NCBI RefSeq assembly: GCF_047872805.1
Contig: NZ_JBLQUK010000003.1
Span: 62,001-126,000, forward strand
Source: Erythrobacter sp047872805
GTDB lineage: Bacteria > Pseudomonadota > Alphaproteobacteria > Sphingomonadales > Sphingomonadaceae
Direction of reading: 5' to 3'
Length of the DNA stretch: 64,000 nucleotides
Part shown: in pieces, positions 16,455-24,493 of the stretch
How positions within the stretch are numbered: position 1 is the first letter of the stretch
Layout: each line of letters starts with the position of its first letter
Notes under the pieces: model-generated
The model's input: only the letters and a program-made list of their open reading frames with translations
What the model was told of the DNA's origin: nothing
The model's database searches: none
Translations under genes and position numbers: made by a program

Positions 16455-18806
16455 ATGCCGATAGTTCAAAGAATGACGCGATTTGACCAGTCGATAATCT
16501 GGTCCTTGCTCCACCGGTTTTATATGGAAGCGGGACCAGAGGCCTGGTCCAACAAGATTGTGCCGCAGCGCAGCACCTCAAATGCATTTTGTGCAGACAC
16601 TTACGCCTCTATTGTCGCTACCTTCTTCAAGGAATTGGCGGCTGAAGGAAACAGCGAGCCGCCGATCGTTATCGAGCTGGGCGGCGGGAGTGGCCGATTT
16701 GCATGGCAATTCCTGAACCGGCTGTTCAATTACCACTTCAGCGATGATGATCCTTGCCCCCAATTTACCTATCTGCTCACCGATGGGGCGACCAAAAACA
16801 TTGATGCATGGAAGCAGAAAGAACGTTTTACGCCTCTGGTCGAAAGCGGCGTGCTTGAATTTGCGCAGCTGCTGATCGAATCCGATCCAATTATTCGCAA
16901 GGATGACGGTGATCTAAATCCCCGTGACCTCGCCGACCGCCCGGTTATCATCATAGCCAATTATCTGTTCGATTCCATTGCGTCGAATATGGTGCGCGTC
17001 AAGGATGGCGAGATCGAGCAGGTCTTCGTCCAAACCGACTCTACCGACCGGAAATTCCTGAAGAAGCCGATCACTTCGTTCCAGTCGATCACCGAAAGGT
17101 TTGAAAGCCGCCCGATCGCAGGCGACCCGACCGGCCACGCAATCATCGATGCCGCGCTGCGACGTTATGCCGAGCGGCTTGGCGATTTTCACGTCGTCGT
17201 CCCGCAAATTTGCCTGGAATTCGTGGAAAAATTCCTCGACCGTGATACGCCAATGCTGCTGCTCGCAGGCGATCTTGCCTATTCCGATCCGTCCGAATTC
17301 GAGCTGCAAAGCCCTCTGATCTTCGACACTTACTTTGCTCACTACACCAATCTGCACCTCTTCGGAGAGCTGTTTGGAGCCTATGGCGGCGTCATGCAGT
17401 CGCAACGGCATAAGGACGCAAATTTCAGTTGCAGCCTGTTTTCGCTGCCCGGCAAAGGCAGATGGGACGTGCTGGCTTTGCCGCGCACACGGGAGACTGC
17501 CAATGCGCTGCTCAAGGATTTCAACCCTTATGATGCGCATGAGATAATCGAACTGATCGAGAATACGGCGGAAGACATGTCAATCCGGCAAGCGATGGCG
17601 CTTATCCGGTTTTCCAAGTTTGATCCCGATGTCGCCGCCGCCTGTATACCCCATTTGCTGTTCAATATTGAACAGGGCGAAGAGGAAATTGATCGCCCAC
17701 AATTCTATGAAACCTACATGGAGGCGTTTCGCGCCTATTTCCCTGACGGTTCGGAAACGCATTTTGATTGCGGTATTGCGCAGCTTTTCATGCGGTTGGA
17801 ATACCATGCGCAGGCGTTGCAATTGATTGACCATTCGATCCGGGAATTTGGCAAGAACGCGCCGAGGCTGTTCGCGCTATCGCTGGCGCTGTTGAATCTG
17901 GGCGATGAGGTCAAGGCCGAAATAGTCGTGCGCGAGGCGGCGAAACTGGATCCGCAATTCGCTCCGGCGCAGCGGATGATCGCTGATCGATTTGACGAAA
18001 AGCCGGCTAAATCGGTCAAGATTGGAACCAGCTACGACCACCTTACGCTCTCCAATAATGATCCCAAGGTATCTGCAAAGGCTGCTGATCTGCTGGCAAA
18101 GCGCGGCGTGGTGCTGATAGAGAACCTGATCCATCCAGATGTCGTGACCGAGCTGCGTGATGCGTTGGGCGAGCGGGTTCGTGACTGGCAATCTTCGGAT
18201 TTGGGCAAGCCCAACAATGTTGGTGACAAAAGATTTACGGTACCAATCCGGCTGCAAAAGCCATTCGATAATCCCAGCATCTACGCCAATCCCGTGCTGC
18301 TCGACATCTTGGAGCGAGTCATGGGTGAAAAACCGGTGCTGCACGCCTTTGGGTCGGTCACGACCTACGAAGGCGCGCGAATGCAGCATGTGCACCGCGA
18401 ACATCCGCTGTTGTTCAACACCGATGCGGGCAATGCCAACGTGCCCTGTTATGCGACCACGATCCTGATCCCGCTTGTCGATCTGGACGAAGAGGCGGGC
18501 GGCACACAATTGTGGGAAGGCACGCACACCACTGCAAAACACGAGGAATGGAGCGGTGATCCGCATATCTTTTACACCAAGGCTGGCAGCGCGCTGGTGT
18601 TTGATTACCGCACCTATCACGGCGGCATGCCGTGCCGCGCGTCGCATGGGCGCCCCTTGCTCTACTTCACCTATACAATGCCATGGTTCCACGACACGCT
18701 GGCGTTTGAATCGCATGCGGCATTAGGCATCAGTGACCGTGAACGCATGAGCGTCCCCGAAAACCACCGCGACCTTTTCCGCTTAGCCAAACGGATTGCT
18801 GCCTAA
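16455..18806 (+). CDS. Methyltransferase-like / TPR / phytanoyl-CoA dioxygenase-like fusion protein
   Basis: A 783-residue protein with three parts. Residues about 20-340 look like a class I SAM-dependent methyltransferase: motif I VIELGGGSGRF (76-82 glycines) and a strand IIIANYLFDSI (165-175) recalling the MidA/NDUFAF7 type. Residues about 380-505 are helical and TPR-like. Residues about 530-783 resemble a phytanoyl-CoA dioxygenase (PhyH) fold. The candidate iron ligands are His647 and Glu649 in VHREHP and His722 in YHGGMP, with Arg733 for 2-oxoglutarate. Usual PhyH enzymes have HxD, so HxE here is atypical. ATG 16455 was chosen over TTG 16443. Substrate is unknown. It precedes the PEP-CTERM gene in the same direction, 145 bases apart. 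Confidence 0.75.
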   Translation: MPIVQRMTRFDQSIIWSLLHRFYMEAGPEAWSNKIVPQRSTSNAFCADTYASIVATFFKELAAEGNSEPPIVIELGGGSGRFAWQFLNRLFNYHFSDDDPCPQFTYLLTDGATKNIDAWKQKERFTPLVESGVLEFAQLLIESDPIIRKDDGDLNPRDLADRPVIIIANYLFDSIASNMVRVKDGEIEQVFVQTDSTDRKFLKKPITSFQSITERFESRPIAGDPTGHAIIDAALRRYAERLGDFHVVVPQICLEFVEKFLDRDTPMLLLAGDLAYSDPSEFELQSPLIFDTYFAHYTNLHLFGELFGAYGGVMQSQRHKDANFSCSLFSLPGKGRWDVLALPRTRETANALLKDFNPYDAHEIIELIENTAEDMSIRQAMALIRFSKFDPDVAAACIPHLLFNIEQGEEEIDRPQFYETYMEAFRAYFPDGSETHFDCGIAQLFMRLEYHAQALQLIDHSIREFGKNAPRLFALSLALLNLGDEVKAEIVVREAAKLDPQFAPAQRMIADRFDEKPAKSVKIGTSYDHLTLSNNDPKVSAKAADLLAKRGVVLIENLIHPDVVTELRDALGERVRDWQSSDLGKPNNVGDKRFTVPIRLQKPFDNPSIYANPVLLDILERVMGEKPVLHAFGSVTTYEGARMQHVHREHPLLFNTDAGNANVPCYATTILIPLVDLDEEAGGTQLWEGTHTTAKHEEWSGDPHIFYTKAGSALVFDYRTYHGGMPCRASHGRPLLYFTYTMPWFHDTLAFESHAALGISDRERMSVPENHRDLFRLAKRIAA

Positions 18807-18854
18807 TTCGGAGCGTTAACGACTTGCACCGGACTGTGCCCCGATTCGATACGC

Positions 18855-18891
18855 CTTCGAAAGCTCGCTTGTTGGTGGGCAGTTTTCGAAG
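18855..18891. promoter_or_regulatory. Inverted repeat upstream of PEP-CTERM gene
   Basis: CTTCGAAA (18855-18862) and TTTCGAAG (18884-18891) form a perfect eight-base inverted repeat with a 21-base spacer, 61 bases before the GTG start. There is no T-run, so a terminator for the preceding gene is unlikely. It could be an operator or an mRNA leader hairpin. Confidence 0.35.
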
Positions 18892-18951
18892 CAGTCAAGG
18901 GTCACAGATTACTTATCCCGTCCCGGCGAAACCAATCAGGGGGAAATCAAC

Positions 18952-19686
18952 GTGAAACGTCAGAGCCTAAAACAAACTTCATTTCTAGGCGCAGCGCTCG
19001 CCATGAGTGTAACCGGCATCGAAATGCCAGCCTATGCAGCAGAAATGCCAAAGCAGGGCAGCAGCATCACCATGAGTGACTTCGGTGAAATCGAAGGCTT
19101 CGGCTATTTGAGCTCAATCGACGAAGTTGCCCAGAAATCAAAATCCAAGAAGGGGTCCAAGAAGGGCACTTCGAAAAAAGGTTCGGTGGGCAGCACCAGC
19201 GGCGGCGACTATTACGGTTCGACCAGCGGCGGCGATGCCAAGAAGGGTTCGAAGAAGGGCTCCAAGAAGGGAACTTCGAAGAAGGGCTCAGTTGGCAGCA
19301 CCAGCGGCGGTGATTATTACGGTTCGACCACTGGCGGCGATGCCAAGAAGGGATCGAAAAAGGGTTCCAAGAAGGGCACTTCGAAGAAAGGCGGGACCAC
19401 TTCCACTACCAGCGGCGGTTACAGCTCGACTTCTTCAGGCGGTTCGACCACTTCGACTTCGGGCGGTTCGACCACCACTACCAGTTCATCAGGTGGTACG
19501 ACTTCGACTTCGGGTGGCACCACCTCAACATCAGGTGGCACAACGTCTACCTCAGGCGGCACGACAACGACTTCGGGCGGAACTCCTGTTCCCGAGCCAA
19601 GCACGCTGCTGATCCTTGGCCTGGGTGCTGCGGCTGCTCTGGGCGGGCGCCGGGTGCGGCGTCGCAAGGCAGAAACCAAGGCCTGA
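18952..19686 (+). CDS. Low-complexity repeat protein with PEP-CTERM sorting signal
   Basis: A 244-residue exported protein. It has an N-terminal signal peptide (residues 1-30, ending PAYAA), a short acidic segment, then lysine-rich repeats with SKKGSKKGTSKKGS-type units and STSGGDYYGST linkers. Ser/Thr/Gly repeats (GGTTSTS) follow at about 150-210. The C-terminus is a PEP-CTERM signal: VPEPSTLLILGLG, then hydrophobic residues and a basic tail RRVRRRK. Such proteins are cut and anchored by exosortase EpsH/XrtA-type enzymes and are associated with exopolysaccharide or biofilm loci; no exosortase is in this window. It starts at GTG 18952 after AGGGGGAAA. The mature protein would be strongly basic and probably extracellular. 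Confidence 0.88.
   Translation: MKRQSLKQTSFLGAALAMSVTGIEMPAYAAEMPKQGSSITMSDFGEIEGFGYLSSIDEVAQKSKSKKGSKKGTSKKGSVGSTSGGDYYGSTSGGDAKKGSKKGSKKGTSKKGSVGSTSGGDYYGSTTGGDAKKGSKKGSKKGTSKKGGTTSTTSGGYSSTSSGGSTTSTSGGSTTTTSSSGGTTSTSGGTTSTSGGTTSTSGGTTTTSGGTPVPEPSTLLILGLGAAAALGGRRVRRRKAETKA
19135..19392 (+). repeat. 105-bp tandem coding repeats (2.5 copies)
   Basis: Two full 35-codon units (19135-19239 and 19240-19344) and a partial third (19345-19392) encode the Lys-rich KKGSKKG...STSGGDYYGST...GGDA unit of the PEP-CTERM protein. The copies differ at few codons (for example STSGG versus STTGG), which suggests recent duplication and possible copy-number variation. Confidence 0.8.
19489..19578 (+). repeat. 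21-bp tandem coding repeats (Gly-Gly-Thr-Thr-Ser-Thr-Ser)
   Basis: About four copies of a seven-codon unit, the last reading GGTTTTS, lie just before the PEP-CTERM signal. They form a Ser/Thr/Gly linker of the kind often found before cell-surface anchors. Confidence 0.75.
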
Positions 19687-19724
19687 TGCAGGCGCGGCCT
19701 GACAGCAACATTCTTGAATAAGCG

Positions 19725-19754
19725 AAGGGGGGGGCAAAAGGCCTCCCCTTTTTT
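19725..19754 (+). terminator. Rho-independent terminator after PEP-CTERM gene
   Basis: AAGGGGGGG pairs with CCTCCCCTT (one G-T pair) around a short loop and runs into a T tract (TTTTTT ending near 19754). It lies about 40 bases after the stop codon. Confidence 0.85.
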
Positions 19755-19834
19755 GCCCGCAGTCCCGGTTCAATCTCGTTCGATTCCCCCAATTGAAATC
19801 GCCTGCTAACCATTTTGCGTTAGATCTTGCCATT

Positions 19835-20860
19835 ATGGTTTTGAAACGCACCCTGATCTCGCTTATTATAGCAGTCTCTCTTGCGGCTTGCTCCTCTGCG
19901 CCGTCGATGACTGCTGCGGATGTTGAAAAGGCGATTGCGGACAATCGCTTTTACGATGCGCGCAGCGGATTGCTGGCCTGGCGCGAATACGCAGGGCCCT
20001 CGCCTGAAAACTCGCAAGAACTGGCGCAGGTCATGCTTGATCTTGGGGATGGGCACACCGCAGAGCGGTATCTCAATGAGCTGCGCGACGCCCAAGGGGA
20101 AAGCCCGCTTTGGACCACGATGCGCGCGCAATCGTTGATCCTGCAAGGGCAGGCATGGCGCGCGCGCGAGTTGCTCGATGAATTTGAAGGCGCGGCACGA
20201 GACAATGGTGACCACGCATGGCTGCGCGTTTGGGCGGCCATGGAAGAGGCGCAAATCGACGAAGCCCAGGAGCTGCTCGCCAATGGGCTGGGGCTTTATC
20301 CGCAATCCGCCCGCCTCCACGCGAAGGCCGCAAGGCTGGCGGTGTGGAGAGGGGATTGGGACACAGCGGATCAGCACGTCGACGAAGCACTGCGGATCGA
20401 CCCTGACGAATATGAGGCTATGCTGATTGGCGGTGAAGTCAGGATTGCCAAAGGCGATCTGGAGGGAGCATTGCTAGCCTATCAGACGGCTGGCGCCGCA
20501 TATCCCGACTTTGCCATTCCGCAGGCCAATATCGCAGGATTGATGCTGGATCTGGGCCGCACTGACGCCGCCGAGCCGGTGCTCGAAAGGGCGCTGCGGA
20601 CGCATCCCGATTTTGCCTTGCTGCGCTTCAATTTGGCCAGATTGCATGGGCTTAAGGGGCGTTGGAGCACCGCCCGTGAGATTCTTCTGGCGTTACCAGC
20701 GGATTGGAAGCGCAACTTCCCAGCGGCCACCTTGCTGGAAGGCGAGGCGGAAGCCGCGCTGGGCAACCACGCCATGGCGATGACGCTGTATCGCAGCGCT
20801 GCTGGCGATCCGCGATTTGAGCAAAAGGCAGATGAGCTCATGGCGCTGCTACCGGGCTGA
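19835..20860 (+). CDS. TPR-repeat lipoprotein
   Basis: A 341-residue predicted lipoprotein: signal peptide with lipobox SLAAC (Cys19), then an all-helical region with several tetratricopeptide-type repeats (for example DQHVDEALRIDPDEYEAMLIGGEVRIAKGD and RTDAAEPVLERALRTHPDFALLRFNLARL). TPRs serve as protein-protein scaffolds. ATG 19835 is chosen because the signal peptide begins there. It follows the PEP-CTERM gene but is separated by a terminator. It is much shorter than PrsT, the TPR lipoprotein of exosortase loci, so that name is not used. Confidence 0.82.
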   Translation: MVLKRTLISLIIAVSLAACSSAPSMTAADVEKAIADNRFYDARSGLLAWREYAGPSPENSQELAQVMLDLGDGHTAERYLNELRDAQGESPLWTTMRAQSLILQGQAWRARELLDEFEGAARDNGDHAWLRVWAAMEEAQIDEAQELLANGLGLYPQSARLHAKAARLAVWRGDWDTADQHVDEALRIDPDEYEAMLIGGEVRIAKGDLEGALLAYQTAGAAYPDFAIPQANIAGLMLDLGRTDAAEPVLERALRTHPDFALLRFNLARLHGLKGRWSTAREILLALPADWKRNFPAATLLEGEAEAALGNHAMAMTLYRSAAGDPRFEQKADELMALLPG

Positions 20861-20972
20861 CAGGCACCTTCCAAATGCTTCAAAACGGCTGTCAAACCCC
20901 TTGCAATGCTTGACGCGGTCGCTGTCAGGGCAGAAGCTGCCTATCAACGCTGAAATCAAGTGGGGGTGAGCA

Positions 20973-21170
20973 ATGCCGGTGCTGACAGTGCAGATGCGCA
21001 AGGGCCGATCAAGCGAAGCGAAACGCGACCTAATCAGGAACGTGACCGATGCTGTGGTCGCGTCGATAGGGGCCAAGCGGGAAAATGTCCGCGTGCTCAT
21101 TCACGAAGTGGACGATGAACATTTCGGCGTTGGCGGCATCAGCTATGCGGAGCGCGAAAGTGGAACTTGA
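20973..21170 (+). CDS. 4-oxalocrotonate tautomerase family protein
   Basis: A 65-residue tautomerase-superfamily protein. After removal of Met1, Pro2 would be the catalytic N-terminal proline. The pattern PVLTVQMRKGRSSEAKRDLI, then TDAVV and VRVLIHEV, fits the hexameric 4-OT family. The substrate is unknown; nearby genes do not form an aromatic degradation operon. Its 3' end overlaps the start of the SDR gene, so the two are probably cotranslated. Confidence 0.85.
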   Translation: MPVLTVQMRKGRSSEAKRDLIRNVTDAVVASIGAKRENVRVLIHEVDDEHFGVGGISYAERESGT

Positions 21171-21909
21171 ACTGGCCGGAAAACGGGCTCTGGTCATCGG
21201 AGCGAGTCGGGGGTTGGGCGCGGCGATTGCGCGTGAGCTTTCCGTAGAGGGCGCGCATGTCGCCGGCGTTTCACGCAGCATCAGCGGTGGTGCCGAATGG
21301 CCGATGCTGGCCTGCGATCTCGGCGCAACTGATGCCGCTGAAACGATTGCCGAGTTTGCTCGGAATGAGCTGGGCGGGGTGGACATATTAGTCAACAATT
21401 CGGGTGGCCCGCCGCCGTCGAGTGCGCTCGATACTGGCGCGCAGCAACTGCTCGATGCTGCGCGGCCGATGTTGTTCACTCTGATTGAATTGACCCGGCT
21501 GGTCCTGCCGGCGATGCGCGAAGCTGGCTTTGGCCGCATCCTGACGATTACGTCATCGGGCGTGCGGGGGCCTATACCGGGGCTGGCCATGTCGAATACA
21601 ATTCGCGCTGCATTGCACGGCTGGATGAAAACTCTGGCAAAGGAGGTCGCGGCGGATGGGGTCACGGTCAATCTGCTGATGCCGGGACAGATCGACACAG
21701 ACCGGCTGCGTTCGCTGCATCAATTGACCGCGGAGCGCCTCGGGATCGCGCCAGAAACAATGACGGCAAAGGCCGCCGAGGCAATCCCCACAGGCCGGTT
21801 TGGTGACCCGCGCGAATTTGCTGCGGTCGCCGCCTTTCTTGCCAGCCCGCGCGCATCCTATGTCACGGGACTGGAGATTCCTATAGACGGAGGCCTGTTG
21901 CGGTCCTGA
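21160..21909 (+). CDS. Short-chain dehydrogenase/reductase (SDR)
   Basis: A 249-residue classical SDR oxidoreductase. The cofactor motif is GASRGLGAAIA (TGxxxGxG type, here with Ala-Ser), followed by VNNSGGPPP. A Ser in ITSSGVRGP fills the catalytic Ser position. The usual Tyr-x-x-x-Lys is not obvious: the segment after it reads PGLAMSNTIRAAL, where Met replaces Tyr and Arg replaces Lys. Catalysis may therefore be altered. The C-terminus GLEIPIDGGLL is normal. GTG 21160 after GCGGAG gives family length; ATG 21145 is an alternative. Confidence 0.82.
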   Translation: MELELAGKRALVIGASRGLGAAIARELSVEGAHVAGVSRSISGGAEWPMLACDLGATDAAETIAEFARNELGGVDILVNNSGGPPPSSALDTGAQQLLDAARPMLFTLIELTRLVLPAMREAGFGRILTITSSGVRGPIPGLAMSNTIRAALHGWMKTLAKEVAADGVTVNLLMPGQIDTDRLRSLHQLTAERLGIAPETMTAKAAEAIPTGRFGDPREFAAVAAFLASPRASYVTGLEIPIDGGLLRS

Positions 21910-21915
21910 ATGGCT

Positions 21916-21946
21916 GGACCGCGTCAACCGTGCGCGGTCCTGTTTT
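21916..21946 (+). terminator. Rho-independent terminator after SDR gene
   Basis: GGACCGCG (21916-21923) pairs with CGCGGTCC (21933-21940) over a nine-base loop, followed by TGTTTT. It is seven bases past the SDR stop codon. Confidence 0.8.
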
Positions 21947-22006
21947 GCGCCGTGGCGTTACGCAAGAGCTTGCAGGTCTTGCTGACCGCTCTTATTCAAC
22001 CGCGCC

Positions 22007-23167
22007 ATGCAAAACTCTTCCCCAGAAAAGGTCACGCCTGTGCTGACCGGCAATCCTGTTATCTCGGCAACCGGGCTGTTTACGCCTGAAGATTCGATCA
22101 CCAACGAAGAACTGGTCGAAAGTTTCAACGCCTATGTTGAACGATTCAACACCGCCCACGCAGTGGCAATCGCGGCGGGAGAGATTGAGCCTTTGGCACC
22201 GTCTTCGGTGGAATTCATCGAGAAAGCCAGCGGGATCAAAGCCCGGCATGTGATGAGCAAGGCTCCGATCCTCGACCCGGATATCATGGCCCCGCGCTGG
22301 GAAGCGCGATCCAACGAAGAATTTTCGATGATGGCGGAAATCGGCGTGGCCGCCGCTCGGCAGGCGCTGGAGCGCGCAGGGCGTGATCCGGGCGATGTTG
22401 ATGCGGTGTTGTGCGCGGCCTCCAATATGGAACGCCCGTATCCCGCGATGGCCATCGAAATTCAACAGGCGCTGGGGATTGATGGTTTCGGGTTTGACAT
22501 GAATGTCGCCTGCTCATCGGCAACCTTCGGCATTCAGACGGCGGCGGATTATATCCGTTCAGGCAACGCCAAAAGCGTGCTGGTGGTCAGCCCTGAAATC
22601 ACCTCCGGACACCTTAATTGGCGCGACCGCGACAGCCATTTCATTTTTGGCGATGTGGCAACAGCGGTGTTGGTGGAGGATGCTGCGATCGCTCCGGCAA
22701 AGCATTGGGACATTCTGGGCACCAAACTAAAGACCGTCTTCTCCAACAATATCCGCAACAATTTCGGTTTCCTCAATCGCGCGCATCCTGAAAGCGCGGG
22801 CACAGCGGACAAATTGTTTGTGCAGGAAGGGCGCAAGGTCTTCAAAGAGGTCGTGCCGATGGTCGCGCAGATGATTGTGGATGAGGCTGCCCGTCTGGGC
22901 ATCGACCCGCAAGCGCTTCGCCGGCTTTGGCTGCATCAGGCCAATGCGGGCATGAACCGCCTGATTTCCCATCGCGTTTTGGGGCACGAAGCCACCGATG
23001 ATGAAAGTCCGACGGTGCTCGATACCTATGGCAACACCTCCAGCGCCGGTTCGATCATCGCGTTTCATCTGAACAGCGACGATCTGAGTGCAGGGGACAC
23101 GGGCCTGATCTGCAGCTTTGGCGCGGGCTATTCGGCGGGCACGGTGTTTGTGCGCAAGGCGGCCTGA
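22007..23167 (+). CDS. Beta-ketoacyl-ACP synthase III-like enzyme (FabH family)
   Basis: A 386-residue thiolase-fold condensing enzyme. The Cys-His-Asn triad is visible: Cys169 in NVACSSATFG, His310 in LWLHQAN and Asn343 in YGNTSSAG. FabH starts fatty acid synthesis by condensing acyl-CoA with malonyl-ACP. This protein is about 70 residues longer than E. coli FabH, with an extended region at about 35-105 before the core. It may therefore belong to the longer FabH-like group that uses medium-chain acyl-CoA, as described for some Pseudomonas enzymes (inference). Its 3' end overlaps the opposing PAP2 gene by 40 bases. Confidence 0.85.
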   Translation: MQNSSPEKVTPVLTGNPVISATGLFTPEDSITNEELVESFNAYVERFNTAHAVAIAAGEIEPLAPSSVEFIEKASGIKARHVMSKAPILDPDIMAPRWEARSNEEFSMMAEIGVAAARQALERAGRDPGDVDAVLCAASNMERPYPAMAIEIQQALGIDGFGFDMNVACSSATFGIQTAADYIRSGNAKSVLVVSPEITSGHLNWRDRDSHFIFGDVATAVLVEDAAIAPAKHWDILGTKLKTVFSNNIRNNFGFLNRAHPESAGTADKLFVQEGRKVFKEVVPMVAQMIVDEAARLGIDPQALRRLWLHQANAGMNRLISHRVLGHEATDDESPTVLDTYGNTSSAGSIIAFHLNSDDLSAGDTGLICSFGAGYSAGTVFVRKAA

Positions 23168-24252
23168 TCCCGGCCTAGCATCCAGGCGTCCCACGCGCTG
23201 ATAATGCGCTGCGACATGGCCCAAATTGCCGCAACGGCGATCAATGAGACCAGCCCGTCAACTGCGTAATGATAGGCGAGGTGTACGCTGCTGATCCATG
23301 TGATGAAGAAGAACACGGCGAAGAACGCGCCCCATTTTGCCGAGACGCGGCGGACCGCGATCCAATAGAGGAACGCAATGGCGCAGTGCATACTGGGCAT
23401 GGCGGTGATGCCGCTGCCCAGACCGTTTTCTGCCTTCCCATACCAGTCGAGCAACATTTCCTGCACTGGCAGCACCATGATCGGCACTTGTTCATTGGCG
23501 GCGTAAAGATAGGCCATCTGCGCATCAAAAGTCGTATTGCCGAGCATGGGGCCTACGAAACAAGGACCAACCGACGCCAGCAGCGTTGCCATTGCGCCGC
23601 CGACCAGTGTCCAACTTAGCACGTAGGTGAGGAAAAACTGCCGTCTCACCCGGCTGTCGATCCGGGCGAAGGCAAAGAACATGACGCCGGGATAAAGCAG
23701 CAAGAACCAAAGTTGATAGAGCAGCGCCAGAAAGGCCGTTACAATTGGGTAGCCGATAATCGGGTGCAGCACCTGCCAGGCATCCTGACCAAAGAATAGC
23801 GCGCGGTCCCATTCGATAAATGCCTGATCCCAGGTGTATTGGTTGAACAGCGGGATCGCTGACTTCATTTTTGAGAAATAGGGCAGCAGGATGATCGCGA
23901 CCCCAAGCATCGGCAGCCCTGCGGCTATTGTTCGTTTGAAGGCTGGCGCGGTGTAGCGCGCCTTCAGGTGCGAAATCGGGCTGTCGGGTCGCTTTTGGTA
24001 AAGCTCGCGGCCTGCATCCCAGCAGACAAGCACGATCACGAACATGGCGAAAATCTGGGAATTGGCGATGATCCCGCCGATCCCGGGGTTGATCCCGTGG
24101 GCCGCCAGCAGCGTCAGGCAGAGTGCCATCAACATGCCGCCGATGACCAGTATCGGCAGTTCACCGATCCAGCGCAGGGCGAGCGGGTCGGCCGTTTGAT
24201 CGGAACCTTTGACCGCGCCGCCTTCCTCGTTGCTGGCAGATACCGATGTCAT
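23128..24252 (-). CDS. Aur1/inositolphosphotransferase-like PAP2 superfamily membrane enzyme
   Basis: A 374-residue polytopic membrane protein with about six to eight hydrophobic segments. The C-terminal third carries PAP2 motifs: PSMHCAIAF with His289 and SSVHLAYHYAVDG with His328 and Asp332. This His-His-Asp arrangement is typical of the Aur1 (inositol phosphorylceramide synthase) and sphingomyelin synthase branch, which moves phospho head groups between lipids. Simple phosphatase activity is the alternative. Sphingomonads make sphingolipids, so a ceramide head-group transferase is attractive but unproven. It is divergent from psd and overlaps the FabH-like gene tail to tail. Confidence 0.78.
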   Translation of the reverse strand: MTSVSASNEEGGAVKGSDQTADPLALRWIGELPILVIGGMLMALCLTLLAAHGINPGIGGIIANSQIFAMFVIVLVCWDAGRELYQKRPDSPISHLKARYTAPAFKRTIAAGLPMLGVAIILLPYFSKMKSAIPLFNQYTWDQAFIEWDRALFFGQDAWQVLHPIIGYPIVTAFLALLYQLWFLLLYPGVMFFAFARIDSRVRRQFFLTYVLSWTLVGGAMATLLASVGPCFVGPMLGNTTFDAQMAYLYAANEQVPIMVLPVQEMLLDWYGKAENGLGSGITAMPSMHCAIAFLYWIAVRRVSAKWGAFFAVFFFITWISSVHLAYHYAVDGLVSLIAVAAIWAMSQRIISAWDAWMLGRDQAALRTNTVPAE

Positions 24253-24493
24253 TGGCAGGCTCGCTTCCGATTAGGACTACATTTCAGGATACGATCTTCG
24301 AGCCTGCAAATAGGGTAAACATATCACTAAAGTGTGAATGGAGGCACCGTCTTCCTGGGTCGTAGTGCGGGCAACCAAACCTTTAATAATGCGTCCAAAT
24401 GCCGGCACGTGGCTGTCATATTCGCGAAATGATCTGTGCCGCACGCGCGCTGCTTGCTTGCGGGGGCGTGATCCACAGCCTAGATGCGCAGGC

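Noticed and set aside
19135..19578. Short tandem repeats as a CRISPR array
   Set aside because: The repeats are in frame, encode a low-complexity protein and have no unique spacers.
19835..20860. TPR lipoprotein as PrsT of an exosortase locus
   Set aside because: It is far shorter than PrsT and no exosortase, prsK or prsR gene is nearby.
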